From Fluviicola sp. (GTDB lineage Bacteria; Bacteroidota; Bacteroidia; Flavobacteriales_D; Crocinitomicaceae), in assembly GCA_029866325.1 (NCBI GenBank), contig JARWZO010000029.1:172602-236601 (forward strand): a DNA stretch of 64,000 nucleotides, read 5' to 3'. A model generated the notes under the pieces. It ran no database searches. It had not been told where the DNA came from and saw nothing but the letters and a program-made list of their open reading frames with translations. Below are positions 8,835 through 16,951 of this stretch, one piece after another; positions within the stretch are counted from its first letter, which is position 1, and the number at the start of each line of letters is the position of its first letter. The position numbers and the translations under genes were made by a program.

Positions 8835-8936
8835 CTGTTTTTAGACAGAAACCCGTTGTTTCCGACCCGGACGGGGATTAATTATATCTTTCAAGATGAG
8901 CGGAACGCCTTGAAATACAAGTAACAAAGCCAAAAC
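8835..8936 (+). promoter_or_regulatory. Possible structured rpsA leader
   Basis: Three small hairpins can be drawn in the untranslated leader: 8835-8838 with 8845-8848, 8852-8856 with 8871-8875, and a 7-bp stem 8889-8895 with 8909-8915. No Shine-Dalgarno sequence precedes the ATG. Because S1 autoregulates its own translation in other bacteria, a control role is plausible but inferred. Confidence 0.4.
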
Positions 8937-10745
8937 ATGGCAAAACAAATTAGCACGCAGGGTTCTGCGGATTTTGATTGGGACGCATTAGCGTTAGACG
9001 GTTATACCTTGATTCAACGTTCTGAAATGTCAGACGTTTACGGTAAAACCCTTACTTCTATCAACGAGAAAGAAGTAATTGAAGGAACTGTTATCGCAGT
9101 GACTAAAAAAGAAGTAATCATCAATGTTGGTTACAAATCGGAAGGTGTTATCCCTGCTTCTGAGTTCCGTTACAATGCGGAGTTGAAAGCCGGTGATATC
9201 GTTGACGTATTCGTAGAATGCCAGGAAGACAAAACAGGTCAATTGGTTATTTCTCACCGTACGGCTCGTATGCACAAAGCATGGATTCGTGTAAACGATG
9301 TATTGCGTACCGGTGAAGTAATCACAGGTTTCGTGAAATGTCGTACGAAAGGTGGTTTGATCGTAGACGTATTTGGAATTGAGGCGTTCTTGCCAGGTTC
9401 ACAAATCGACGTGAAGCCTATCCGTGACTACGATGTATACGTAGGTAAAAACATGGAATTCAAAGTGGTGAAAATCAACCAAGAATTCCGTAACGTAGTT
9501 GTTTCGCACAAAGCATTGATCGAAGCAGAACTAGAAGAACAAAAGAAACAAATTATCTCCGGCCTCGAAAAAGGACAAGTATTGGAAGGTACTGTGAAAA
9601 ACATTACTTCTTATGGTGTGTTCATCGATTTAGGTGGTGTAGATGGTTTGATTCACATTACAGACCTTTCTTGGGGTCGTGTAAATCATCCGGAAGAGAT
9701 CGTAGAATTGGATCAGAAATTGAACGTTGTAATCTTAGACTTCGATGATGATAAAAAACGTATCGCTCTTGGATTGAAACAATTGCAACCACATCCATGG
9801 GATGCTTTGGATACTAACTTAGCTGTTGGTGACAAAATCGCTGGAAAAGTAGTTGTATTGGCTGATTACGGTGCTTTCATCGAAATCGCTCCGGGCGTTG
9901 AAGGTTTGATCCACGTTTCAGAAATGAGCTGGTCACAACACTTGCGTTCTGCTCAAGATTTCATGACTGTTGGTGATACAGTTGAGGCTGTTATCCTTAC
10001 ATTGGATCGTGAAGAGCGTAAAATGTCATTGGGTATCAAACAATTGATGCCGGATCCATGGTCCGCTATCGAAGCTAAATACGCTGTTAATACACGTCAT
10101 AAAGCAAAAGTTCGCAACTTCACTAACTTCGGCGTTTTCGTTGAATTGGAAGAAGGTGTTGACGGATTGATCCACATTTCAGATCTTTCTTGGCAAAAGA
10201 AAATCAAGCACCCGTCTGAGTTCTGCAAAGTAGGTGACGAAATGGAAGTTGTGGTATTGGAAATCGATCGTGAAAACCGTCGTATCTCTTTAGGTCACAA
10301 ACAATTGGAAGAAAATCCATGGGAAGTATTTGAAACAATCTTCGGAGAAGGTTCAGTACACCAAGGAACAATCATTGAAACCAAAGACAAAGCAGGTGTT
10401 GTTGCATTGCCTTACGGTGTAGAAGGAATTTGTCCTTCTAAACACTTACGTAAAGAAGATGGAACCAACGCGAAAGTGGAAGAGACATTGGATTTCAAAG
10501 TGATTGAATTCAACAAAGAAGCGAAGAAAATTGTTGTATCTCACACACGTACTTTCGAAGAAGGCATCGATGAGAAACCAACAAAATCTGCAAGCACAGG
10601 TGGTAAAAAAGCTGCTGGTGGTAACAATGCAGGAAGCGCTACTTCTCAAGCTGTAAAAGCAATCAACCAAGGAAATGAAAAATCAACATTAGGTGATTTG
10701 GATGCTTTGGCTGCTTTGAAAGAAAAAATGGAAGGCGGAGAGTAA
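8937..10745 (+). CDS. rpsA: 30S ribosomal protein S1
   Basis: Protein S1 binds mRNA on the 30S subunit and helps load structured or SD-less messages. The 602-aa product contains six S1/OB-type domains, starting at about residues 46, 125, 210, 297, 382 and 468. The central repeats carry the signature GVFIDLGGVDGLIHITDLSW or close variants (GAFIEIAPGVEGLIHVSEMSW, GVFVELEEGVDGLIHISDLSW). After the last domain comes a low-complexity tail rich in Gly, Ala and Lys. Length and layout are normal for the phylum. The gene is monocistronic, between a strong promoter and a strong terminator. Codon use is visibly biased toward GGT, CGT and GAA, as expected for a highly expressed gene. Confidence 0.97.
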   Translation: MAKQISTQGSADFDWDALALDGYTLIQRSEMSDVYGKTLTSINEKEVIEGTVIAVTKKEVIINVGYKSEGVIPASEFRYNAELKAGDIVDVFVECQEDKTGQLVISHRTARMHKAWIRVNDVLRTGEVITGFVKCRTKGGLIVDVFGIEAFLPGSQIDVKPIRDYDVYVGKNMEFKVVKINQEFRNVVVSHKALIEAELEEQKKQIISGLEKGQVLEGTVKNITSYGVFIDLGGVDGLIHITDLSWGRVNHPEEIVELDQKLNVVILDFDDDKKRIALGLKQLQPHPWDALDTNLAVGDKIAGKVVVLADYGAFIEIAPGVEGLIHVSEMSWSQHLRSAQDFMTVGDTVEAVILTLDREERKMSLGIKQLMPDPWSAIEAKYAVNTRHKAKVRNFTNFGVFVELEEGVDGLIHISDLSWQKKIKHPSEFCKVGDEMEVVVLEIDRENRRISLGHKQLEENPWEVFETIFGEGSVHQGTIIETKDKAGVVALPYGVEGICPSKHLRKEDGTNAKVEETLDFKVIEFNKEAKKIVVSHTRTFEEGIDEKPTKSASTGGKKAAGGNNAGSATSQAVKAINQGNEKSTLGDLDALAALKEKMEGGE

Positions 10746-10767
10746 TCTCATTCTTTCTTTGAATACT

Positions 10768-10807
10768 AAAATCCCTTATTGGCTTGCCAGTAAGGGATTT
10801 TTTTTTT
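10768..10807 (+). terminator. rpsA terminator
   Basis: A 15-bp stem with one mismatch (10768-10782 with 10787-10801) has a 4-nt loop and leads into a run of ten Ts. It is 22 bases beyond the rpsA stop. Confidence 0.95.
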
Positions 10808-10821
10808 AATTGTTAATGTGG

Positions 10822-10871
10822 GGTCGCGATTGATCGCGACCAGACTGAACTAGACTAGTCTAGTTCAGTCT
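10822..10871. repeat. Two abutting perfect palindromes
   Basis: A 20-nt inverted repeat (arms GGTCGCGAT and ATCGCGACC, 10822-10841, 2-nt spacer) directly abuts a 30-nt perfect palindrome without spacer (10842-10871, half-site AGACTGAACTAGACT). They lie between the rpsA terminator and the next gene. No T run follows, so they do not look like a terminator. Confidence 0.9.
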
Positions 10872-10940
10872 CTTTCAGTCAAATCAAATCATCATATCAC
10901 ACTAATTTCATATCTTTCGTCTGATTATTATCACTCAATC

Positions 10941-11492
10941 ATGAAAAATCTCCTTCTTCTGTTCTTCCTCATCGCACTACAAACCAATCTCTCGGCCCAG
11001 AGAGACACAGTTCTTATTTATCGTAGTAACACACTTTCAGGCGACGAACCAAGCCTTGATACCTTTCTGTTTGATTCCCCGATGTTGGGTCAGGTGCTGA
11101 TCGGCACATGTATTCTGCCGGGAACCGGTGGACAAATGAGCGCTTACGGAAACGGAGTTTGGTTTGAAAAAGTCACCAAAAGCGATTGCATGAACAACGG
11201 TGAAGAAGCATACCACGGATCATCGCGCATCAACAGCTTCGAGATCAATGATAGCACGCTTGTGGTTGACATGACCTTTTTCGACAACTGTTGTTATGAA
11301 TTTCTCTGCGACGTAGAAATGGGTGAAGATGGCATTCTGCATCTTAATTACACAGGATATGGTAGTTTATGCGCCTGTTTGTGCTGCTTTGGTGTTCAAT
11401 ACCATTTCACGCTCGACAAAGAATCCGAATACTATAATCTCAAAGGCATTATGCTCGGGAATGATGAGAAAACGTTGAGGAAAGTAGAGTGA
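10941..11492 (+). CDS. Secreted Cys-rich protein of unknown function
   Basis: This 183-aa protein has a clear signal peptide (residues 1-19, ending LSAQ). The mature part is acidic and contains several cysteines, including NCCYEFLCDVEMG and the cluster CACLCCFG near residue 148, which suggests disulfides or metal binding. No family is recognised. A near-consensus promoter element TATCTTTC is seen about 25 bases upstream. The next gene, also exported, follows after 47 bases. Confidence 0.65.
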   Translation: MKNLLLLFFLIALQTNLSAQRDTVLIYRSNTLSGDEPSLDTFLFDSPMLGQVLIGTCILPGTGGQMSAYGNGVWFEKVTKSDCMNNGEEAYHGSSRINSFEINDSTLVVDMTFFDNCCYEFLCDVEMGEDGILHLNYTGYGSLCACLCCFGVQYHFTLDKESEYYNLKGIMLGNDEKTLRKVE

Positions 11493-11539
11493 AATTATCG
11501 AATTCGACCTATTTCTTATCTCAATAAAAATATACTGAT

Positions 11540-12115
11540 ATGAAAACAACATTGATCAGTCTAATCTTCTTGATAGTTTCCAATCTTTCGTTTGGGCAGA
11601 AAGTTATTTACAGACACAAAACACCCGGTGAAAAGTTTCCTTATGAATATTGGTTTTCCTTGCAGTTGAGAGATACCTTGGTTTGTACCCTTACTTGGCA
11701 TCAAAAGGCTAACGGAAACATTGCCTATCATATAGAAACTTCTGATACAAACATGCGCGAATCGTTTCTTGAGGTTCTTCCATCAGACAATTGTAAAACA
11801 TCTTATTTAGTGGATATTGACAAAAATGGAACTTCTGAATTTGAACGATCCAACTTATGCCCAACCCTCACTTTCAGTTATTATGACTGGAATCCATTAA
11901 CGATTGTTATTCATCCGGATGATTCCATAAAAAACCAAATGCTCTATTTTGAGCCGAGGTTAAACGATGAAGTCTATCAAATCAATTCAAAAATGGAACT
12001 CACTGAAACGGAACTAAATGAAATCATGCAATGCGTTAAAAATCAACTGAAAAACAAAAACGCAACACTAGACTGCAATGACCCCAAACGGTATTATGTA
12101 AGTTTTCAGATTTAA
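11540..12115 (+). CDS. Secreted protein of unknown function
   Basis: This 191-aa protein starts with a signal peptide (residues 1-19, ending LSFG). The mature part has two well-separated halves, with three cysteines (SDNCKTSY, SNLCPTLTF, and the pair C in MQCVKN/LDCNDP). No family recognised. It shares orientation and export with the previous gene, but I see no clear homology between them. Its stop is only 3 bases from the stop of the convergent gene. Confidence 0.6.
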   Translation: MKTTLISLIFLIVSNLSFGQKVIYRHKTPGEKFPYEYWFSLQLRDTLVCTLTWHQKANGNIAYHIETSDTNMRESFLEVLPSDNCKTSYLVDIDKNGTSEFERSNLCPTLTFSYYDWNPLTIVIHPDDSIKNQMLYFEPRLNDEVYQINSKMELTETELNEIMQCVKNQLKNKNATLDCNDPKRYYVSFQI

Positions 12116-12118
12116 GAA

Positions 12119-12832
12119 TCACCACCGTCCATTCTCCAATTCCAGTATTTTTTTCGTTCCCCCAACCATTTCAAAAAGCTGGTTTTCTTTATAAAAAAGA
12201 CTTACCTCCTTAAAATCTGACTTAAGCGAGAATAAGTGATACCTGAAAAAATTAGGTGTGAAAATTATTTCTATGACAAAACGATCACCAGTACCATCAA
12301 ATTCTCCTGGACGAAAACAATAATCTTCACCAAATAAACCGTTCAAAACCGGGAAGTTTATACACATGTTAGAGTCAGCGAAATTTCCGAATGAAATATT
12401 TTCCGTCCGATATCCACTGGCTAAATACACAGTATCCAGCATCAATCTCCAATGGAAATCATCGTAAACTCCAGAACTTGTATCTCCCGCAATCTTAAAC
12501 ACCAAATCGGCATATCCCAATCGTCTATTTTCCTCTGATGTACGAGGCATTTCACAGCGATACTTACGCACGATCGGATTAAACTCTTTATTGGGAATCA
12601 ACGTGAAACACAATTCGCCATCACGATCGATTCGATACCTTGCAAACGCTAAACCTTGATTTGCTTCACAACCATACATTAGCATAGCAATGGAATCATT
12701 GTGGAAATAAATCTCTTCACCACAAAACATATTATCATATTGACCAATACTTGCGCGCTTACCTGAAAGTTGAGCGTTTGACTTGAAAGTGCCAACCGCC
12801 AGAATTATCCAAACCAACAAAACTATTTTCAT
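12119..12832 (-). CDS. Secreted protein of unknown function
   Basis: This protein of about 237 aa begins at the ATG at 12832 (MKIVLLVWIILAVGTFKSNA, a good signal peptide). A longer in-frame start at 12880 would put 16 hydrophobic residues before it and is less likely. The body contains a GYADLVFKIAGDTSSGVYDD segment and a DRFVIEIIFTPNFFRYHLFS strand pair near the C-terminus. I do not recognise the fold. It converges with the preceding secreted-protein gene with a 3-base gap. Confidence 0.6.
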   Translation of the reverse strand: MKIVLLVWIILAVGTFKSNAQLSGKRASIGQYDNMFCGEEIYFHNDSIAMLMYGCEANQGLAFARYRIDRDGELCFTLIPNKEFNPIVRKYRCEMPRTSEENRRLGYADLVFKIAGDTSSGVYDDFHWRLMLDTVYLASGYRTENISFGNFADSNMCINFPVLNGLFGEDYCFRPGEFDGTGDRFVIEIIFTPNFFRYHLFSLKSDFKEVSLFYKENQLFEMVGGTKKILELENGRW

Positions 12833-13006
12833 ACTTGAAAAATAGACAATATATAAAAGGGTTACAATCCAACACATCATATAGTTTCAATCAATATTTC
12901 TTCAGACGATTCTGTAACCGCTCAATTAACCATATCTCTCATAAGTTTCCATGATTCCTCCCACCCCAACAAAATCATCTGATTTCACAAAATAAATGTT
13001 AAAAAA

Positions 13007-13047
13007 GGTACTTTGTATTGCAAGGTACTAAAGTTAACCTATATTTG
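13007..13047 (+). promoter_or_regulatory. padR operon promoter and PadR-like operator
   Basis: TATATTTG at 13040-13047 with TTG at 13018-13020 (19-nt spacing) gives a good Bacteroidota promoter. An inverted repeat, GTACTTTG / CAAGGTAC with a 5-nt centre (13008-13028), covers the -33 box. This is the position expected for an autorepressor site; that PadR binds it is inference. Confidence 0.75.
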
Positions 13048-13067
13048 TGCTATAAATAATACCAACG

Positions 13068-13406
13068 ATGAATGTAGAAAACACCCAGGCACAAATGCGG
13101 AAAGGAATCCTGGAGTTTTGTATTCTCAGCATTCTGAACCAAGGAGAAGCGTATCCTTCCGAAATACTTGATCGACTCAAAACCGGAAAGTTGATTGTGG
13201 TAGAAGGCACACTTTACCCCTTGCTCACCCGCTTAAAGAATATGGAACTCCTCACCTATCGCTGGGAAGAATCAACTTCCGGTCCGCCACGAAAATATTA
13301 CAGCATCACTGATGCCGGAAAAGAATCGCTGGCTGCTTTGCAAATCACTTGGAACGAATTACAACACGCTGTAACAACGGTTACCGCCCAACAAAACGAA
13401 TTATGA
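13068..13406 (+). CDS. PadR family transcriptional regulator
   Basis: This 112-aa winged-helix repressor shows the PadR pattern: MRKGILEFCILSILNQGEAY at the start, the recognition segment YPSEILDRL, the wing region VVEGTLYPLLTRLKNMELL, then SGPPRKYYSITDAG. It lacks the long C-terminal dimerisation helix of larger PadRs, as usual for the short Bacteroidota type. The stop codon overlaps the next start as ATGA, coupling it to the PspC protein. It probably represses its own operon through the palindrome that covers the -33 box. Confidence 0.9.
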   Translation: MNVENTQAQMRKGILEFCILSILNQGEAYPSEILDRLKTGKLIVVEGTLYPLLTRLKNMELLTYRWEESTSGPPRKYYSITDAGKESLAALQITWNELQHAVTTVTAQQNEL

Positions 13407-14899
13407 AAAAAACACTCTCTATTCATTTAGGTCGTCAATTGTTTATCATTGAAGAAGATGCTTACGACCGCCTTCAGCAATACTTGCAACGCCTTGAAAA
13501 TTCCTTAAAAGGAGAAGAAGGAGTTGGTGACATCATCGAAGATATCGAAATGCGCTTTGCAGAATTGCTCATGAGCTATATGGGCGAAACCCGCAAAGTG
13601 GTTACCATAGAAGATGTAGAAAAAGGAGTTTCTTCATTAGGCGAACCGGAAGAGATTTCGGAAGACGCGCCAAAAGAAGAACCACAAGCCAAACGCACCG
13701 AATGGTATGAACCGAAAAATCGAAAGTTTTACCGCGATACCGAAAATGGAATGCTGGCAGGTGTTGCTTCGGGAACTGCCGCTTATATTGGAATCGATCC
13801 GGTTATTGCACGTGTGATTTTCATTCTTCTCCTGTTCACAGGACTTGGGGTGCCGCTCTACATCATTTTATGGATTGTTGTTCCCAATGCTTCTACTCCA
13901 TCCGAACGGCTGCAAATGCATGGAAAACCGGTCACTGTTGATTCCCTGAAAGAAGAATTTACCAAAGCAGGCGAACGTATCAAGGAAGATGCAAAAAATG
14001 CCAAGCACCGTTTTCAATCAGGTAACGATCATATTACAAAACGTGCCCGCAGTTTGGTGACCATCTTAGCGAAAATTATGGGTATTGGAATCATCATCGG
14101 AGCTGCTTTATCGTTGATTTTCTTCACCTTAACCATTACCGGAGTCATAGATTTTATCCCAACCACCGGCGATGAAGAATACACTTCGCTGCACGATTTC
14201 CTGAAAATTGCCGTACCGGTGCCAAAAACCTTTACGTTGATGTGGTGCTCCATGCTTCTCATCGGGTTTTCCGGTCCTTTATTCGGATTTCTTATCGGAA
14301 CACGACTTATTTTACAACGAGCAACACGTTTCTTTAAAGTAAATATGATCATCTTCCCGACTTTATTGGGAGTAGGAATCATTTGCGGTATCATTAGCGG
14401 TGTGCAAATCAGTCGTGACTTTGCGGTGTATAAAGACTTAGAACGCACGAACATGACAAGTAATGCAGATGTATTAATCATCGAGGAAATGGCTGAATAT
14501 TATAACAATCAGCGTGTTGTATCATCGGGTGGAATTGATTTCTTCAATATCAAAAACGGCAAAGTAAAAGAAGACGGCGTTATGATTACCTATCTGCCAA
14601 GCCATGATTCACTTTTTCATATTTCACAAATAATGAGTGCACATGGTGTAGATTCTAAGTCGGCAAATGATCGTTCCAGTCGTATCAATCATACCACTCA
14701 GCTTTTAGGAACAAAATTGGTGGTTTCACCGACTTACACGTATCCAACAACCGATGGTTTCAGAGATCAGGAAGTAGAAATCAAAATTGAAATTCCTGTT
14801 GGTAAAAAACTCATTGTAAAAGGAGTAACTATACAATACCCACAAACCCAAAATAGCGGAATGCTTTACCAAAATCAACCTTTCGAACCTTGGGATTAG
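13403..14899 (+). CDS. PspC domain membrane protein
   Basis: The 498-aa protein starts at 13403, overlapping padR by 4 nt; a longer frame from 13349 lies inside padR and is rejected. The order is an N-terminal cytoplasmic region of about 100 residues with the ETRKVVTIEDVE segment, a PspC domain near residues 105-170 (KFYRDTENGMLAGVASGTAA then YIGIDPVIARVIFILLLFTG), three further membrane segments, and an extracytoplasmic C-terminal region of beta character. This padR-PspC arrangement is common in Bacteroidota and thought to respond to envelope stress; the effector is unknown. Confidence 0.88.
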   Translation: MKKTLSIHLGRQLFIIEEDAYDRLQQYLQRLENSLKGEEGVGDIIEDIEMRFAELLMSYMGETRKVVTIEDVEKGVSSLGEPEEISEDAPKEEPQAKRTEWYEPKNRKFYRDTENGMLAGVASGTAAYIGIDPVIARVIFILLLFTGLGVPLYIILWIVVPNASTPSERLQMHGKPVTVDSLKEEFTKAGERIKEDAKNAKHRFQSGNDHITKRARSLVTILAKIMGIGIIIGAALSLIFFTLTITGVIDFIPTTGDEEYTSLHDFLKIAVPVPKTFTLMWCSMLLIGFSGPLFGFLIGTRLILQRATRFFKVNMIIFPTLLGVGIICGIISGVQISRDFAVYKDLERTNMTSNADVLIIEEMAEYYNNQRVVSSGGIDFFNIKNGKVKEDGVMITYLPSHDSLFHISQIMSAHGVDSKSANDRSSRINHTTQLLGTKLVVSPTYTYPTTDGFRDQEVEIKIEIPVGKKLIVKGVTIQYPQTQNSGMLYQNQPFEPWD

Positions 14900-14938
14900 G
14901 ATTAAGGCACCTAGTTCTTTTCGTAGCAAAGTAAGAAA

Positions 14939-14971
14939 GCGCCGTTGTAGCAATACAAGCGGCGCCTTTTT
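14939..14971. terminator. Terminator between convergent genes
   Basis: GCGCCG-TTGTA pairs with TACAA-GCGGCGC (14939-14949 with 14954-14965, one bulge), followed by five Ts. It ends the padR-PspC operon and lies 20 bases from the stop of the opposite-strand gene, but no A run is present for that direction. Confidence 0.85.
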
Positions 14972-14991
14972 CGATAGATAAAACCCTTTTT

Positions 14992-16632
14992 CTATCGAGA
15001 AGCCCTTTCTTCCTCTTCTTCGTCTCTAGGAATCAAAAAATGCTCTAGTTTATACAACACTCCTTTTTCGTCATAGTGTTTCCACTCGCCTATTTTCTGA
15101 CCGCATTCGTTGTATTTTCCAATGGTTTTTAGAACCGGAGTTGGATCAACGTACCATCCCATTTGTTCTCTGAACGCTAAAGCCTCATCTGTGGGTAAAG
15201 TTGGCTTGTAGAATTCCACAAACACATGCACAAAATCGGTGGCTCCGAAACCGTAAAAATGCTGCAATTCATTTTCAACATAGTCAACCCGAACAGAGTC
15301 GTACTGTATGGTTGTGTTTAACTCCTGAATCACGCGGTAATCCATCACATACAACGGATGATATCCCCAACTATTCATTCTGTATATTGTTTGACTGTAA
15401 TACATCCACGTTCCTTCTTTCTTGTATTCCACCAAAGGCGGCGCAGCATACAAATCAATTCCCTGATACCCCAAATCATTATTTCCGCCGTTGTTATTGT
15501 TCATCGCATTGATAGAAACACTTCGCGACGAAAGTGAAATGGAATTCAACGCAGTCAATTCAATATTCTGAAACCATTGCAAGTTCCCCGGATTGTGAAT
15601 CGTTTCTTTTCCCGAAGCCAATAATTCGCCTTGAAGATCGTACACATCTGTCCAAACAAGTGTTGAATCTATTGGGGTGCGAACATATTTTAAACCCATT
15701 TCGAAGTTGGTTTTCGTAACCGCCTTGCCATCCTTGAACAAGATTTCTTCAATGATTTGGCCATTATAACGGTCAAAACGCGTACGAACGCCGTTCAATT
15801 TGTCGTTATCCCAAAACTCGGTGCGGCATAGTCGATTTGTTCCCTGGTAATATTCTTGCCATTTTCCGGAACGTTTTCCATGCGTGTAATGTCCGGTAAT
15901 CCAAGGCAATGTTTCCGAATAATTTTGTTCCCAACGACCATGCAACACACCGTTTTCACCTTCACCGTTCAGCCACACTTTCCAGTTGTTGCGCTTTTCG
16001 GGAGAAGTCTGTGTTTTGTCTTCAAAATAAGCCGTAATACACTCTGGTTTCTGTGGAATTTCATACCGATTCGGTAAGGTAAATGCATTCTCCATATACG
16101 AAAAGTATGCTCCCTGAATGAGTTTCAATTCGTCCATTGAAAAACCGGAAGCGTGTTGCCAAGCTGGAACTTCAGGATCGGTAATGTCTTTGACCCACAC
16201 ATAATTATCGGCAGCGGCAATACGTCGCGCCAGGACTTCATGACCGGTTTGCTGCATCAGGTAACCCACCGCACAATGCGTATTGTGTTCATCAATAAAC
16301 ACCGGAATGCGTTCGTTGCGGTAATAATTCATCGGGAAATTTCCCGCCAAACGATAACCATCGAGTAAACAGATCAGCTGCATTCGCGAACGAAATTGCT
16401 CTTTGTCTAAGTCATTTCCCGGATTGGCGCGCAAAATTGCCAAAACACTTGTCAAATGCGCCTGAATGTATTCTTTATCCGAAGCAAATACACGCGCTTC
16501 TCCTTCAGGAGCTTGTGTTTTGTGGTTCTTCCAGTTGAAATTAAATGTGCACAACTGATCGTACAAACTCGTTGCCGAGACATTGATCAAAAACAGAAGT
16601 GCGAAAAAGGTAATTGCGGTTTTTTTCATCAT
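14992..16632 (-). CDS. Large secreted protein with MORN/YwqK-like repeats
   Basis: This 546-aa protein has a signal peptide (residues 1-20, ending SVSA). The N-terminal half includes a conserved-looking block around DEHNTHCAVGYLMQQTG and WQHASGFSMDELKLIQGAYF. From about residue 225 it has repeated hydrophilic strands of the type GVLHGRWEQNY, GKRSGKWQEYY, NGVRTRFDRYNGQ and, at the end, GQKIGEWKHYDEKG, resembling MORN/YwqK antitoxin-like repeats. The C-terminus is a charged run of Glu and Arg. The YwqK likeness is by repeat pattern only; no toxin partner gene is adjacent. Confidence 0.7.
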   Translation of the reverse strand: MMKKTAITFFALLFLINVSATSLYDQLCTFNFNWKNHKTQAPEGEARVFASDKEYIQAHLTSVLAILRANPGNDLDKEQFRSRMQLICLLDGYRLAGNFPMNYYRNERIPVFIDEHNTHCAVGYLMQQTGHEVLARRIAAADNYVWVKDITDPEVPAWQHASGFSMDELKLIQGAYFSYMENAFTLPNRYEIPQKPECITAYFEDKTQTSPEKRNNWKVWLNGEGENGVLHGRWEQNYSETLPWITGHYTHGKRSGKWQEYYQGTNRLCRTEFWDNDKLNGVRTRFDRYNGQIIEEILFKDGKAVTKTNFEMGLKYVRTPIDSTLVWTDVYDLQGELLASGKETIHNPGNLQWFQNIELTALNSISLSSRSVSINAMNNNNGGNNDLGYQGIDLYAAPPLVEYKKEGTWMYYSQTIYRMNSWGYHPLYVMDYRVIQELNTTIQYDSVRVDYVENELQHFYGFGATDFVHVFVEFYKPTLPTDEALAFREQMGWYVDPTPVLKTIGKYNECGQKIGEWKHYDEKGVLYKLEHFLIPRDEEEEERASR

Positions 16633-16731
16633 AACAATCTTATAGGATTGACACTCAATACAGGTAAGTGACTGTTCCGTTCAATTATTTTTCAGAAAAA
16701 GCATCTAAACAATTAAACGAGGACTTTCACC

Positions 16732-16838
16732 TCCCGCAGATGCACAGATTTCTACTCGGCTAACGCCCTCGCATGTATGTTGTTAAATGATAATATGCGT
16801 TGCCGTTAGGAGCGCAAAAAATCTGTGAATCTGTGGGA
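16732..16838. repeat. Inverted-repeat element family, copy A
   Basis: Terminal repeats start TCCCGCAGATGCACAGATTT (left) and close with ATCTGTGAATCTGTGGGA (right). Inside are block 1, CTCGGCTAACGCCCTCGC (16755-16772), and block 2, GCCGTTAGGAGCGCAAAAA (to 16820). The central loop is about 26 nt, the shortest of the family. This copy is in plus orientation and lies between divergent genes. It occupies a third of the 319-base gap; the rest holds the E1 promoter. Confidence 0.92.
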
Positions 16839-16926
16839 AAAATATTTTTTTGGTAAGCGTCGTTATTCGCAGGACAAACACCGCATTTTCTGCCGGTAAC
16901 GCGCCTGTATTATGGGCTTTATTTTC

Positions 16927-16934
16927 TATATTTG
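16927..16934 (+). promoter_or_regulatory. -7 element of the E1 gene promoter
   Basis: TATATTTG matches TAnnTTTG exactly, 17 bases before the ATG. The -33 region is poor (CCTG at about the right distance). The predicted leader is only around 12 nt. Confidence 0.65.
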
Positions 16935-16951
16935 TGCAACAAAAATAGGCT

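Noticed and set aside
14992..16632. Considered as a toxin-antitoxin YwqK antitoxin
   Set aside because: Only the MORN-like repeats match; there is no toxin gene next to it and it is a secreted protein.
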